Counted from the first letter of the stretch, positions 35,201 through 43,729 are shown. The stretch is DNA of 53,188 nt from Shackletoniella antarctica (GCA_003241845.1 QBMN01000006.1:1-53188), one strand, 5' to 3'. Numbers and translations are program-made. Notes: generated by a model not told the origin, from the letters alone.

Positions 35201-36243
35201 ACGAAGCGCTGGGTCGCCTCACCGTGACCACCACCCTGGGCGATGCCAACGGCGACGGGCTCTACGAAGAGCTATACGCCTTTGGTGGTCGCTCATTCTC
35301 GATTTTCGATACCCAGGGCAACCTGGTCTACGACAGCGGTGCAGAGTTTGAGCAGATCACTGCCGCGCTATTCCCTGGCGACTTCAACGCCAACAATGAC
35401 GAAAACGGCACCTTCGACAACCGCAGCGACAACAAAGGGCCTGAGCCTGAGGGCGTTGCGATCGGCGAAATTGATGGGCGCACCTATGCCTTTATCGGCC
35501 TAGAGCGCTTTGGTGGCATCATCACCTATGACATCACTAGCCCCACAGAGGCGTTCTTTGTGGATTTCGTCAACAACCGCAACTTTGCAGGTGATGCTGA
35601 AGCCGGGACTGCTGGGGATCTAGGCCCTGAGGGGCTAGCCTTTATTTCTGCTGCTAACAGCCCCAACGGCAATCCCCTGCTGGTGGTGGGCAATGAGGTG
35701 AGCGGTACGACCACCGTGTTTGATGCCAGCGGGTTAGTCACGGCTGCACCCGAGGAGCCTACCCCCGAGGAATCGCTTTTCCTTGACCTGCGCGACCTCA
35801 CCGGAGATGTGACTGCCTCCTTTACCGTCAATCGCGAGGCGGCTTTTGATAACTTTGTGGGCTTCTACCAGGTTACCGATATCAACGGCGGCATCGATCT
35901 TACCGGCGACGGCATGGCTGATGTAAATCCTGGTGAGTCGGGCTACACAAGCGCGGCCCTGGACGCTCGGGCGATGGATGTAGCTCTGACGACCCCCAAT
36001 GGCAGCGAGTCGGTGTTTGAGTCGACTGTAGCGGGCGGCAGCCTCTACGCGCCCTTCCTGATTGCCAACGGCAATTTGAATAGCTTCAACTCGCGCGAAG
36101 TCTATTTTGCCTTTGGGGCAGCCAATGCCGATGGCGTTGAGCACATCCGCTTTGCCAACGGGGCCATTGAGTTTGAGGATCTGTTTGGCGGCGGCGACAA
36201 TGACTTCAACGACGTGGTCGTGGAGTTTGCGGTAGTCGCTTAA
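32293..36243 (+). CDS. Metallophosphoesterase/5'-nucleotidase-like with choice-of-anchor I and DUF4114 domains
   Basis: 1316 aa from ATG 32293 (GTG 32284 is alternative). Domains in order: calcineurin-like phosphoesterase (about 5-340, with SSGDAYIPG and GNHEFDQG), 5'-nucleotidase C-terminal domain (about 355-610, TNLGNLTADANLAVAR and LKNGGGIRNP), a choice-of-anchor I beta-propeller-like part (about 645-1150, LVANEGEPNDDYTVDP and VTANEGDARDYDGF), and a C-terminal DUF4114 domain ending GGGDNDFNDVVVEFAV. The usual DxH motif is Asp13-Gln-Glu15 (HAADQEG). No signal peptide is seen; an acidic, Asp/Gly-rich C-terminus suggests type I secretion, an inference. The likely role is extracellular phosphate release. 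Confidence 0.88.
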   Translation: MADFTLQLFHAADQEGNISALDDAPRFSAVLNALKNQDIDADGVAGFANTLILSSGDAYIPGVFFNASTPAFGGAGRGDILIQNLLGFQAIAFGNHEFDQGTTLVRDLIAGDDTFAGTAFPYLSSNLDFSTDANLAGLVVPDAEAPVANSIAASTVIEVNGESIGVVGATTPTISNVNVRISSPGNVTVLPQPFDGNPTSEQLDALAAEIQADVDALLAANPDINKVVLLAHMQQLTIEQELAQRLSNVDIIVAGGSNTRLLDETDRLRAGDTNQGVYPIVQTGADGNPVAVVNTDGNYKYVGRLVIDFDENGVLLPESYDPTISGAYATDDEGVAAVSGGGLADPAIIAITEALREIIIATESNVFGVSDVFLEGRRGAVRTEETNLGNLTADANLAVAREVDTTTVISLKNGGGIRNPIGQIIVPAGGTGDAELLPNEEIFGVKPAGGISQTDIENTLQFNNDLSLITVTAEELLALVENGVAGIAVDDSASPGAFPQISGFAFSFNATAEPGSRVRSLAIEDAEGNDIDVVVQNGEIVGDASRTFRMVTLSFLADGGDGYPFPTGETANRVDLVDETATPTGRATFAADFSEQDALAEFLLANFDSPDTPFGAEEVGRELDTRIQNLAFRSDGVIDTAGPVDPTPVAPSLLVPLGTYETGIFDESAAEIVVHDPVSQRLFVVNASIPAVDVLDVSDPSNPTKLFELDPSEFGSGANSVAIANGIVAVAVQAEEKTDPGSVVFFDIDGNFLKAVTVGALPDMVTFTPDGTKVLVANEGEPNDDYTVDPEGSISIIDLSGGIENLTQANVTTADFTAFNDQREALIASGVRIFGPNAIVAQDVEPEYIVVTSDSSTAYVALQENNALAVVDIASGSVTDILPLGFKHHSVVPLDASDRDGGINITAYPNLFGMYMPDAISLYEVGGETFIVTANEGDARDYDGFSEEARVKDLMLDPIAFPNAAELQADEALGRLTVTTTLGDANGDGLYEELYAFGGRSFSIFDTQGNLVYDSGAEFEQITAALFPGDFNANNDENGTFDNRSDNKGPEPEGVAIGEIDGRTYAFIGLERFGGIITYDITSPTEAFFVDFVNNRNFAGDAEAGTAGDLGPEGLAFISAANSPNGNPLLVVGNEVSGTTTVFDASGLVTAAPEEPTPEESLFLDLRDLTGDVTASFTVNREAAFDNFVGFYQVTDINGGIDLTGDGMADVNPGESGYTSAALDARAMDVALTTPNGSESVFESTVAGGSLYAPFLIANGNLNSFNSREVYFAFGAANADGVEHIRFANGAIEFEDLFGGGDNDFNDVVVEFAVVA

Positions 36244-36594
36244 GCTCTGGAAACGTCGGGAGTTGACCTTGTGTAGGGCAACTCCCGGCGATGGGAAGAT
36301 TTCTAACCATTGCGATCGCAGGTCCAGTCACTGGGCCTGCTTTTTTAAATCCGTGGATTGCAGTTGCCGAGCCTGCGATCGCAACCCTAAACCTAGACTT
36401 CTACCAGGTTAAGCCGAGGTCAAGTACTGTTAACGCTAAGGCTGGCCCTGAGCTGGGGAATTTAAGCCTCGCATGAAATACCCCGCCCCATACATCTGTC
36501 TCACTTGAGACTCCCTGCACAGCGACCCTTTCAAGACTTTTCTACACCACTCAGGATAGGCGGCTGTGGATGCGGTGCGATCGCCCCCCAGTAG
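36244..36594. other. Intergenic region after the phosphoesterase gene
   Basis: 351 bp. A hairpin with arms CGGGAGTTG (36257-36265) and CAACTCCCG (36279-36287) follows the stop by 13 bp and probably ends the transcript. Several GCGATCGC-like words occur. Small ORFs here show no homology that I recognise. Confidence 0.55.
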
Positions 36595-36837
36595 CTACCA
36601 GGTGGGGTCTACGTATAGATTAATGACTAGCTTCTCCTGCCCCGGCGGCACCGCCGTAATACAGGCGCAAATGGGGTCTGCCTGTCCCTCTAGCTCGACC
36701 TCGCAGGCGTGGCATGACCCCATCAGGCAGCCGGTCGGGATGCTCACCCCGGCGCGGTCGGCTACGGCCAGCAGCGGCTCTCCGACTTCGGCCTCGACCG
36801 TCACGCCATCGGGCAGAAACTGAATTGATACGCTCAT
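36595..36837 (-). CDS. Small 2Fe-2S ferredoxin-like protein
   Basis: 80 aa. TGCLMGSCHACEVEL gives Cys37-x4-Cys42-x2-Cys45, and Cys57 follows after 11 residues (ICACI, with an extra Cys59). That spacing matches the short CoxS/xanthine-dehydrogenase-type 2Fe-2S fold rather than plant ferredoxin (x29). N-terminal IQFLPDGVTVEAEVGEPLLAVADRAGV is the beta-grasp start. The partner enzyme is unknown. It is followed by a gap of 81 bp upstream from the DUF2470 gene on the same strand. Confidence 0.88.
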   Translation of the reverse strand: MSVSIQFLPDGVTVEAEVGEPLLAVADRAGVSIPTGCLMGSCHACEVELEGQADPICACITAVPPGQEKLVINLYVDPTW

Positions 36838-36918
36838 GGCAATAGGTACGGGGCAATGGGTACGGGCGAACGACCGTTCGCCCCTGCGGTTCCACTGGGC
36901 GGTTGGGGGCAGATCTCT

Positions 36919-37200
36919 CTAGGCCTTGACTCTGGCCTGCTTGAGCATGGCCACCAGGGTGTGGTGGGCGTCTTCGGCCCCCTCTAGGGTGTGGTCAAAG
37001 GGCACTCGCACCGAAGCCGGTGCGCCGTCTACGGTCACCGCCAGGGTCATGCCCTCAGGGTCAACCGCTTGCATCACGGCGGCGGTGGCGGTGGGCTGGT
37101 TGCCGTAGGCGGTGGCGTACAGCAGCACCGCTGCGGCGTGGTCGTCGTTCATGTGCTTGCAGAGGCGATCGCTCACCGCTGGGGTAATTGGCTCAGCCAT
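36919..37200 (-). CDS. DUF2470 protein
   Basis: 93 aa. HMNDDHAAAVLLYA followed by AVDPEGMTLAV and VRVPFDHTLEGAEDAHHTLVAML is the DUF2470 signature, the C-terminal domain of HugZ-like haem-binding proteins. It is here as a single small domain. A haem or tetrapyrrole role is suggested by the family only. It is upstream of the 2Fe-2S gene on the same strand, about 80 bp apart, so both may be co-transcribed. Confidence 0.85.
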   Translation of the reverse strand: MAEPITPAVSDRLCKHMNDDHAAAVLLYATAYGNQPTATAAVMQAVDPEGMTLAVTVDGAPASVRVPFDHTLEGAEDAHHTLVAMLKQARVKA

Positions 37201-37455
37201 AAAAAATCTCGTAGACTACGTCAACACTGGCTATTGGTTACAGCTGTTATGATACCGCCCCTGCCCCCCTGCTCAGAACATCCCTGGCCTTCGGGCCATG
37301 TTTTTCAAAGCCCAGGGGCGCACCTTACCTACCGGGTGGTTGGCCCCTGCTGCCGCCTGTTTGATCGCGAGCAGTTGCCCTGGCCCTGCTGCCGCATTCA
37401 GTGGCGGGGCAAAGAACCCAGCTGGCGGCGCGTGGGCAATCGGTTTGTGCCAGAC

Positions 37456-37617
37456 ATGGCCACCCGCAAATCGCCTTCCTACTGCGTTGCAATTGTTGGC
37501 CAGGGCGATGGCGCTCAGGCCTTTGTCACCACCCTCTACACCGCCAAGCTCGACCGCGACACCCGGTCTTGGTGGCATGCCCGGATCCCCGTGGGCGAGA
37601 GCAAAGCTGCTGAATGA
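37456..37617 (+). CDS. Small unknown protein
   Basis: 53 aa (MATRKSPSYCVAIVGQGDGAQAF... ending VGESKAAE). I do not recognise it. The reading frame is open far upstream, so a longer form cannot be excluded. No clear ribosome site is seen. It is the only plausible coding unit between the DUF2470 gene and psaI, and it may be spurious. Confidence 0.3.
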   Translation: MATRKSPSYCVAIVGQGDGAQAFVTTLYTAKLDRDTRSWWHARIPVGESKAAE

Positions 37618-37718
37618 CCCAGAGTGAGAAAGTTTGTAACGAAATAGACATCTGGATTGCCGATTCGCAGTAGTCTGGTGCTCAACGCTGTGATGTTGCT
37701 CTTGAGGTAGGAAATCCT

Positions 37719-37829
37719 ATGCCAGCTGCCTTTTTACCCTCGATTTTAGTTCCTTTGGTGGGCCTTGTTTTTCCCGCCGTGGCCATGGCCTTTTTGTTCC
37801 TTTACATCGAGCGAGATGACGCTGCCTAG
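37719..37829 (+). CDS. psaI: Photosystem I subunit VIII
   Basis: 36 aa: [18 protein letters not shown], then [16 protein letters not shown] and a short end. One membrane helix with the typical C-terminal YIERD pattern identifies PsaI, which lies near PsaL and supports trimer formation. TTGAGGTAGGAAATCCT before the ATG provides a strong ribosome site. It was found by reading the sequence directly, as it is very short. psaL, sometimes adjacent in cyanobacteria, is not beside it here. Confidence 0.92.
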   Translation: MPAAFLPSILVPLVGLVFPAVAMAFLFLYIERDDAA

Positions 37830-37920
37830 CGCCTAGTTAGAGAAAGCTAAGGCACTGTGTCGGCTCTAGGAAGTCGGCTCCAGGAAATGTAGGCTCTAGG
37901 TAAAGAAGACCAAGACGTTT

Positions 37921-39393
37921 GTGATTCAAGCCCATTCCGCCGAACTGCTTGAGGCCCCCAAGCAAGACTTCAAGCAAGATATTCGGGCCTACTTTGACCA
38001 TATTGCCCCCGAGCTAGATCGCTGGAGTCGTCGCAACCGCTACTACTACAACGATCTAGCTCGGCTTCATCAATTCATTATTCCCCCCGGCTGCCGGGTG
38101 CTAGAAATTGGCTGCGGCACCGGCGACCTGCTGAATGCCACGGCCCCAGCGGTGGGGGTCGGCATAGACTTTGCTCCGGCGGTGGTGGCGATCGCCCGCC
38201 AGAAGCACCCCGACTTGTGTTTCTATACCCTTGATGCCGAGGCCCTAGAGCCAGGTGATCTGGCTCTGGGGCACCGCCAGTTTGACTACATTGTGCTCTC
38301 GGGGTCGCTGGGCTATCTGGGCGATATTCAGGCCGTGCTGCAGCGGCTTCAGCCCTTTTGCCAGCCCCACACCCGCCTGATTTTGACCTTTCACAACTAC
38401 CTGTGGGAGCCGCTGCTGGGGCTGGCCGAGCGCCTGGGCCAGCGCCGCCCCCAGCCGCCCCAAAACTGGCTGAGTATGGATGACGTGGCCAACCTGCTCA
38501 CCGTCACCGGCTACCGCCCCCTGAAGCGGGGCAGTCGATTTTTGTGGCCCAAGTACCTGCCTGGGGTAGCGGGGTTGATCAACCGCTACCTAGCACCGCT
38601 GCCCCTGGTCAGGCACCTGTGCCTGACCACATTTATGGTTGCCCGCCCCCAGGCCACTCCGGCGGTGGCGGCGCCCACCTGCTCAGTCGTCATCCCCGCC
38701 CGCAATGAAGCGGGTAACATTGCGGCCGCCGTAGCCCGGCTACCCCAGCTGGGTGCCCATACCGAGGTGATTTTTGTCGAAGGCCACTCCCACGACCATA
38801 CCTGGGAGACGATTCAAAATCTGGTGCAGACCTACCGGGGGCCGTTTACCCTCAAGGCATTTCAGCAGCGGGGCCGGGGCAAAGCCGATGCGGTGCGGCT
38901 GGGGTTTGACCAGGCCAGCGGCGATATTCTCATGATTCTCGATGCCGATTTAACCGTGCCCCCCGAAGATTTACCCCACTTTGTAGAGGTCTTGGCCTCG
39001 GGGAACGGCGAATTTGCCAACGGCTCGCGGCTGGTCTATCCCCGGTCAAAAATGGCGATGCCCTGGCTAAATACCGTAGCCAACAAGATTTTTGCCCTGC
39101 TGTTTTCGTTTTTGCTAGAGCAGCCCCTCAAAGACACCCTCTGCGGCACCAAGGTGCTGTGGCGACGCGACTACGATCGCCTGGCCGCCGGGCGCAGCTA
39201 CTTTGGCGACTTTGACCCATTTGGCGATTTTGACCTGTTGTTTGGGGCAGCCAAGCTGCATCTACACATTGTCGAGGTGCCGATTCGCTATCAGCCGCGC
39301 ACCTACGGCAGCTCAAACATTGCCCACTTCAAAGAAGGGCTGATTTTGCTGAAGATGTGTCTTTACGCCTCCCGCAAGCTCAAATTTTGGTAA
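37921..39393 (+). CDS. Methyltransferase-glycosyltransferase family 2 fusion
   Basis: 490 aa from GTG 37921. Residues 1-235 are a class I methyltransferase (VLEIGCGTGDLL, then VGIDFAPAVVAIA and YIVLSGSLGYLGD). Residues 250-490 are a GT2 glycosyltransferase (SVVIPARNEAGNI, ILDADLTVPPEDL, GSRLVYPRSKMAMP and TLCGTKVLWRRDY), resembling dolichol-phosphate-mannose-synthase-like enzymes that use polyprenyl phosphate. The short linker (PQATPAVAAP) argues for a genuine fusion rather than a sequencing error. It likely modifies a lipid or surface sugar. The product is unknown. Confidence 0.85.
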   Translation: MIQAHSAELLEAPKQDFKQDIRAYFDHIAPELDRWSRRNRYYYNDLARLHQFIIPPGCRVLEIGCGTGDLLNATAPAVGVGIDFAPAVVAIARQKHPDLCFYTLDAEALEPGDLALGHRQFDYIVLSGSLGYLGDIQAVLQRLQPFCQPHTRLILTFHNYLWEPLLGLAERLGQRRPQPPQNWLSMDDVANLLTVTGYRPLKRGSRFLWPKYLPGVAGLINRYLAPLPLVRHLCLTTFMVARPQATPAVAAPTCSVVIPARNEAGNIAAAVARLPQLGAHTEVIFVEGHSHDHTWETIQNLVQTYRGPFTLKAFQQRGRGKADAVRLGFDQASGDILMILDADLTVPPEDLPHFVEVLASGNGEFANGSRLVYPRSKMAMPWLNTVANKIFALLFSFLLEQPLKDTLCGTKVLWRRDYDRLAAGRSYFGDFDPFGDFDLLFGAAKLHLHIVEVPIRYQPRTYGSSNIAHFKEGLILLKMCLYASRKLKFW

Positions 39394-39454
39394 GTAGGCC
39401 ATTGGTCTCCAGCCTGCCGGGGGCGAGGCCAGAGCCATGGCGGTGATGGCCATA

Positions 39455-39513
39455 CCAAGTCCAGATCGGGATCGGTAGCTCTTCCGCAGACAGAACTCCA
39501 CGGCTGGACTTGG
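39455..39513 (-). repeat. 59-bp dispersed repeat, copy C
   Basis: Perfect ends CCAAGTCCAG (39455-39464) and CTGGACTTGG (39504-39513). The reverse complement aligns gap-free to copies A and B. It lies between the convergent 3' ends of the fusion gene and the beta-barrel-like gene, where it may also serve as a hairpin terminator. Confidence 0.9.
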
Positions 39514-39530
39514 ACGAGGTTTAGATCGGC

Positions 39531-40022
39531 CTAAAACGCATAGTTGATAGTGGCCGTCAACTCGGTGTCGGTGTTGCCAGGCTTAAACAGCACATTTAGG
39601 TTAACGTCTACTACCAGGTTGCGGGCTACGCCAATGTCAATGCCGCCGGTAATTAGGGGATCAACCCTAGAACTGCCTTCGGCGTTGTAGGCGACGCCGG
39701 CGCCGGCGTAGGGGTAGAAGCCGTCGCTAATGCCAATATCTACAGAGATGGGCAGCCGCAGCTCGGTGTCATTGCCAAACAACACCGAGGGTCGTGCAGA
39801 CAGGGTGGCGGCACTGCCGATTTCTAAAAATTTGGCTTTAGAATCAATCACAAAGGATGTGGGGTCATTAAAGCCAGCCCGTACTCCAGCGCCAATGTAG
39901 TAGTCGGGGGGCTGCTGAGCCTGAGCCTTGGGAGCCACGCCAACAGTCGCGCCCAGGGCAATTATGCCCAGAGCAATTGCCCCTGGGGTGAGGACGGGTA
40001 AACGAGCAATGTTCAGTTTCAT
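39531..40022 (-). CDS. Outer-membrane beta-barrel-like protein
   Basis: 163 aa. A signal peptide (LTPGAIALGIIALGATVGVAPKAQA, cut after AQA) precedes a glycine-rich beta-strand pattern (YYIGAGVRAGFND, FYPYAGAGVAYN, DIGVARNLVVDVNLNV) and a final strand ending in Phe (ATINYAF), the usual mark for BAM recognition. It is probably a small eight-strand outer-membrane barrel. I do not recognise the family and the role is unknown. Confidence 0.65.
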   Translation of the reverse strand: MKLNIARLPVLTPGAIALGIIALGATVGVAPKAQAQQPPDYYIGAGVRAGFNDPTSFVIDSKAKFLEIGSAATLSARPSVLFGNDTELRLPISVDIGISDGFYPYAGAGVAYNAEGSSRVDPLITGGIDIGVARNLVVDVNLNVLFKPGNTDTELTATINYAF

Positions 40023-40360
40023 GGGTATTCCTTTGGGTATTCCTTATCGATAACGAACAGATAACGCGATAGATAACGCGATAGATAGCGAGTTCATTAC
40101 AGTCAGCTGCGCCTGTAACTTGGTATACATCAAGTAAATCAAATTCCCAGCAAGATTTTAGGAAATAGGGCAGATTTTAGTGAAATTTTTGTGTTTCCCT
40201 CTGGCTGATCGGGGGGGACTATAGGCTCAGGCAGGCGATCGCAGGCTTAGCTACGTTGAGCACAGACCTGAAAAAGTGCAGCGCGATCGCGTCCTAAAGG
40301 TCTCTTAAATCCCCGACGGTGCGCCCCGTCGTTTCGTCAATCCCTTAGCACATTAGAATA
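40023..40360. other. Divergent intergenic region with short tandem repeats
   Basis: 338 bp between the barrel gene and the helicase. GGGTATTCCTT occurs twice (about 40024-40045). AGATAACGCGAT is tandemly repeated (40059-40070, 40071-40082, then a partial copy). GATCG-containing HIP1-like octamers occur further on. These repeats lie upstream of the barrel gene on its strand and could affect its promoter; no function is shown. Confidence 0.5.
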
Positions 40361-43030
40361 GTGACGCCCCCCCAGAGTGCCAGCCGCGTGCTAGACCTAG
40401 CCGAACTCTTTCCCTTTCCCCTCGACGATTTTCAGCATCAGGCGGCAGCTGCCCTCGACGCCGACAAATCTGTGGTGGTGTGCGCCCCCACCGGCTCGGG
40501 CAAAACCCTGATTGGCGAATACGCCATCTACCGGGCCATGGCCCACGGCAAGCGGGTATTTTACACCACCCCCCTGAAGGCGCTTTCTAACCAAAAGCTG
40601 CGCGACTTTCGCGATCAGTTTGGCTACGACAATGTGGGTTTGCTGACCGGCGATCTCTCCATCAACCGCGATGCCTCGGTTGTGGTGATGACCACCGAAA
40701 TCTTTCGCAACATGCTCTACGGCACCCGCATTGGCGAAACCGGCACCACCCTGCAACAGGTCGAAGCCGTGGTGCTCGACGAGTGCCACTACATGAACGA
40801 TCGCCAGCGCGGCACCGTGTGGGAAGAGTCGATTATTTACTGCCCGCCCGAAATTCAGCTGCTGGCCCTCTCCGCCACGGTAGAAAATTCGGGCCAGCTG
40901 ACCGACTGGCTGCAAAAGGTGCACGGCCCCACGGAGCTAATTTACTCTGACTTTCGCCCGGTGCCGCTCCAGTTTCACTACTGCACCGGCAAGCGCCTGG
41001 TGCCCCTGCTCGATACCTCCCAAAAGGCAATCAACCCCCAGCTCAAAAAGCAGCGCGCCCCCCAGCGCCAGCCCGGTCGGCGGGGCGGCGGGCGAGTGAG
41101 CCTGCCCTTTGTCATGGGGCAGCTGCAAGAGCGCGATATGCTGCCCGCCATCTACTTTATTTTTAGCCGCCGGGGCTGCGACAAATCGGTGGATGAGGTC
41201 AGCCACATGTCGCTGGTGAGTGAAGCCGAAGCCGACGAACTCAAGCTCCGCATTGATACCTTTCTCGCCTACAACCCAGATGCCGGGCGGGCAGGCCAGG
41301 TGGGGCCGCTGTATCGGGGCATTGCCGCCCACCACGCGGGCATTTTGCCCCTGTGGAAGGGGCTGGTGGAAGAACTGTTTCAGGCCGGATTGATCAAGGT
41401 GGTGTTTGCCACCGAGACCCTGGCCGCAGGCATCAACATGCCCGCCCGCACCACGGTGATCGCCAGCCTGTCAAAGCGCACCGACCTGGGCCACCGGCTG
41501 CTGACCTCCTCCGAGTTCCTGCAAATGGCGGGGCGGGCGGGGCGGCGCGGCATGGATGAGCAGGGCCATGTAGTCACCGTCGAAAGCCCCTTTGAGGGGT
41601 CGCGGGAGGCGGTGCACCTGGCCACCTCGGGGGCCGACCCGCTGGTGAGCCAGTTTACCCCCGGCTACGGCATGGTGCTCAACCTGCTGCAAACCCACAG
41701 TCTAAATGAAGCCAAGGATTTGATCGAGCGCAGCTTTGGCCAGTATTTGGCCACCCTGCACCTGGTGCCCCAGCAGCAGGAAATCGACCGCCTAGAGGGG
41801 GCGATCGCCCATCAGCAGGCCCAGCTTGCCGCCTTTGACGAAGCGCTACTGGCCGAATACGCCAAGCTCAAAGAACGCCTCAAGGAAGAGCGCAGACTGC
41901 TCAAAACCCTCCAGCAGCAGGCCGCCCATGTGCTGGCCGACGACGTAGGCAAGATGGTGCCCTTTGCGATCGCCGGCACCCTGCTCTCCCTCAAGGGCAA
42001 GCATCTGCCCGTGGGCGACCCCGTCCCAGCGGTGCTGGTCACCAAGGTGCAGGGGTCGGGGCAGTTTCCCTACCTGGTGTGCCTGACTAAAACCAACCAG
42101 TGGTGTGTGGTCACCGCCGCCGACGTGGTCGGCCTCCACGCCGATATTCCCCGGTTGCAGTCGGTCGACACCCTAGCCCCGCCGACGGAGCTGGTGCCCA
42201 GCCCAGGCAAGCGCTGCCGGGGCGATGACTATACGGCGGCGATCGCCGCCACCATGGCCACACCGCCCGCCCTCGAAATGCTGGCCCCCGAGGTGCAAGA
42301 CCAGCTCGACCGCATGCGCGATGTGGAGCACACCCTGGCCACCCATCCCGCCAGCCAGTGGGAGAACACCAATGGTCTGCTCAAGCGTCAGAAGCGGCTG
42401 CGGGATCTGGAGGACGAACGGCGCGATCGCCAGCAAAAACTCGCCCAGTACACGGGCCGCTACTGGCAAGAATTTCTCAACATCATGGATGTGCTCAAGC
42501 ACTTCAATGGCCTCGAAGACGACCGCCCCACCGAGTTGGGCGAGATGGCCGCCGCCATTCGCGGCGATAACGAGCTGTGGCTGGCCCTGGCCCTGGAGTC
42601 GGGCGAGTTTGACCACCTCGATGCCGCCCAACTGGCCGCCGCCTGCGCCGCCCTCGTCACCGAAAACTCTCGCCCCGATAGCTGGTGCCGCTACAAGCTC
42701 TCTGGCCGGGTAGAAGAAACCTTAGGCGGTCTGCATACCCTGCGCCGCCAGATCTACCAGCAGCAGCACCGCCGCCACATTACCGCCCCCCTCTGGCTAG
42801 AGTACGACCTGGTGGGCATGGTCGAACAGTGGGCGCTACAGGTCGATTGGGTCACCCTGTGCGAAAACACCAGCCTTGATGAAGGCGATATTGTGCGGAT
42901 TTTGCGGCGCACCCTCGATGTGCTGTCGCAGATACCCCACGTGCCCTACATCAGCGACAGTCTCCGCACCGCCGCCCGCGAGGCCAAAGAGCTAATGAAC
43001 CGCTTCCCCGTCAACGAAGAGATTGGCTAA
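40361..43030 (+). CDS. Ski2/Mtr4-like DExH RNA helicase
   Basis: 889 aa from GTG 40361. Helicase motifs are in order: I (APTGSGKT), Ia (TPLKALSNQK), II (DECH), III (SAT), IV-V (TETLAAGINMPARTTV), VI (QMAGRAGRRG). A KOW/arch-like insertion with coiled coil (about 490-540, Gln/Glu rich) and a C-terminal DSHCT domain (about 720-889) follow. This is the family of the plastid helicase ISE2, involved in RNA processing and ribosome maturation. A basic stretch (KKQRAPQRQPGRRGGGR) within the core may bind RNA. Cytoplasmic; its in vivo target is unknown. Confidence 0.93.
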   Translation: MTPPQSASRVLDLAELFPFPLDDFQHQAAAALDADKSVVVCAPTGSGKTLIGEYAIYRAMAHGKRVFYTTPLKALSNQKLRDFRDQFGYDNVGLLTGDLSINRDASVVVMTTEIFRNMLYGTRIGETGTTLQQVEAVVLDECHYMNDRQRGTVWEESIIYCPPEIQLLALSATVENSGQLTDWLQKVHGPTELIYSDFRPVPLQFHYCTGKRLVPLLDTSQKAINPQLKKQRAPQRQPGRRGGGRVSLPFVMGQLQERDMLPAIYFIFSRRGCDKSVDEVSHMSLVSEAEADELKLRIDTFLAYNPDAGRAGQVGPLYRGIAAHHAGILPLWKGLVEELFQAGLIKVVFATETLAAGINMPARTTVIASLSKRTDLGHRLLTSSEFLQMAGRAGRRGMDEQGHVVTVESPFEGSREAVHLATSGADPLVSQFTPGYGMVLNLLQTHSLNEAKDLIERSFGQYLATLHLVPQQQEIDRLEGAIAHQQAQLAAFDEALLAEYAKLKERLKEERRLLKTLQQQAAHVLADDVGKMVPFAIAGTLLSLKGKHLPVGDPVPAVLVTKVQGSGQFPYLVCLTKTNQWCVVTAADVVGLHADIPRLQSVDTLAPPTELVPSPGKRCRGDDYTAAIAATMATPPALEMLAPEVQDQLDRMRDVEHTLATHPASQWENTNGLLKRQKRLRDLEDERRDRQQKLAQYTGRYWQEFLNIMDVLKHFNGLEDDRPTELGEMAAAIRGDNELWLALALESGEFDHLDAAQLAAACAALVTENSRPDSWCRYKLSGRVEETLGGLHTLRRQIYQQQHRRHITAPLWLEYDLVGMVEQWALQVDWVTLCENTSLDEGDIVRILRRTLDVLSQIPHVPYISDSLRTAAREAKELMNRFPVNEEIG

Positions 43031-43163
43031 GACAGCCTATCTCTCTCCAGCGGCAGATGACAGCAGGTCATAATTTCCTCAACTATAGGAGAGAGAAATG
43101 TTCATAGAGCACAACTCTGTGACTCATTGCTCTTTGCAAGCTTTTAGATTCGTTTTCTAGTTT

Positions 43164-43538
43164 ATGAAATTTTTCACAACAGCAATGCTGTTAACCCTCG
43201 GCATCGGGGCTACGTTCCCTGCCCTGGCGGAGATTATACCGATTCAGTCACTGCGTCAGCAGGAGGGCATTACCATTTCGGGTACCGTCGGCATGGTGGT
43301 GGGCAATAGCTTTACGCTCAGCGACGGCAGCGGCGAAATTATTGTCGATGCTGGCCCCCGCTGGTATCAAGACATCACCGTCACCCCAGGGGAGCAGGTT
43401 ACGGTTGTGGGTGAGTACGACAACGGCGATCTAGACGCCTCTCGCATTACCCGCGCCAATGGCGAAGTCATCACCATTCGCAATAGCCCCGGTCGGCCCC
43501 CCTGGGCAGGCGGCCCCAACCGTCCACAGCGGTGGTAA
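43164..43538 (+). CDS. YgiW/YdeI-like (BOF) periplasmic OB-fold protein
   Basis: 124 aa with a signal peptide (MKFFTTAMLLTLGIGATFPALA). The rest (GITISGTVGMVVGNSFTLSDGSGEIIVDAG, QVTVVGEYDNGDLDASRI) resembles the bacterial OB-fold (BOF) family, with the conserved V-G-F-L-D-G-G pattern. Family members in enterobacteria are stress-tolerance proteins. The Pro/Arg-rich tail (GRPPWAGGPNRPQRW) is unusual. It ends 41 bp before a 46-bp palindrome. Confidence 0.7.
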   Translation: MKFFTTAMLLTLGIGATFPALAEIIPIQSLRQQEGITISGTVGMVVGNSFTLSDGSGEIIVDAGPRWYQDITVTPGEQVTVVGEYDNGDLDASRITRANGEVITIRNSPGRPPWAGGPNRPQRW

Positions 43539-43579
43539 AACACTAGCGACCCCGTAGTCAGTCATAGTCATTCAGCCAG

Positions 43580-43625
43580 ACCCCATGCTTCCCCTAGATG
43601 AGCTCATCTAGGGGAAGCATGGGGT
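43580..43625. repeat. Perfect 46-bp palindrome
   Basis: Two 23-bp arms with no spacer; centre GATGAGCTCATC, arms ACCCCATGCTTCCCCTA... and its complement. It lies 41 bp after the BOF-protein stop. It could extrude as a cruciform or act as an RNA hairpin. Confidence 0.97.
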
Positions 43626-43680
43626 ATTCTGCCGTAACTACCAGGCTGATGGTTGTCGCGCTGCCCTTGACCGCAACCTG

Positions 43681-43729
43681 GCTCCACACCTGAGTGCCTT
43701 ATATGAAAAAAGGCACTCAGGTGTGGAGC
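43681..43729. repeat. Perfect inverted repeat, 20-bp arms
   Basis: Arms 43681-43700 and 43710-43729 (CTCCACACCTGAGTGCCTT and complement), loop ATATGAAAA. An additional weak pairing GGTTGTCG / CGCAACC lies just before it (about 43651-43678). Confidence 0.97.

Noticed and set aside
36291-36476. 61-codon plus-strand frame after the phosphoesterase gene
   Set aside because: No ribosome site and no family resemblance; overlaps GCGATCGC-rich intergenic sequence.
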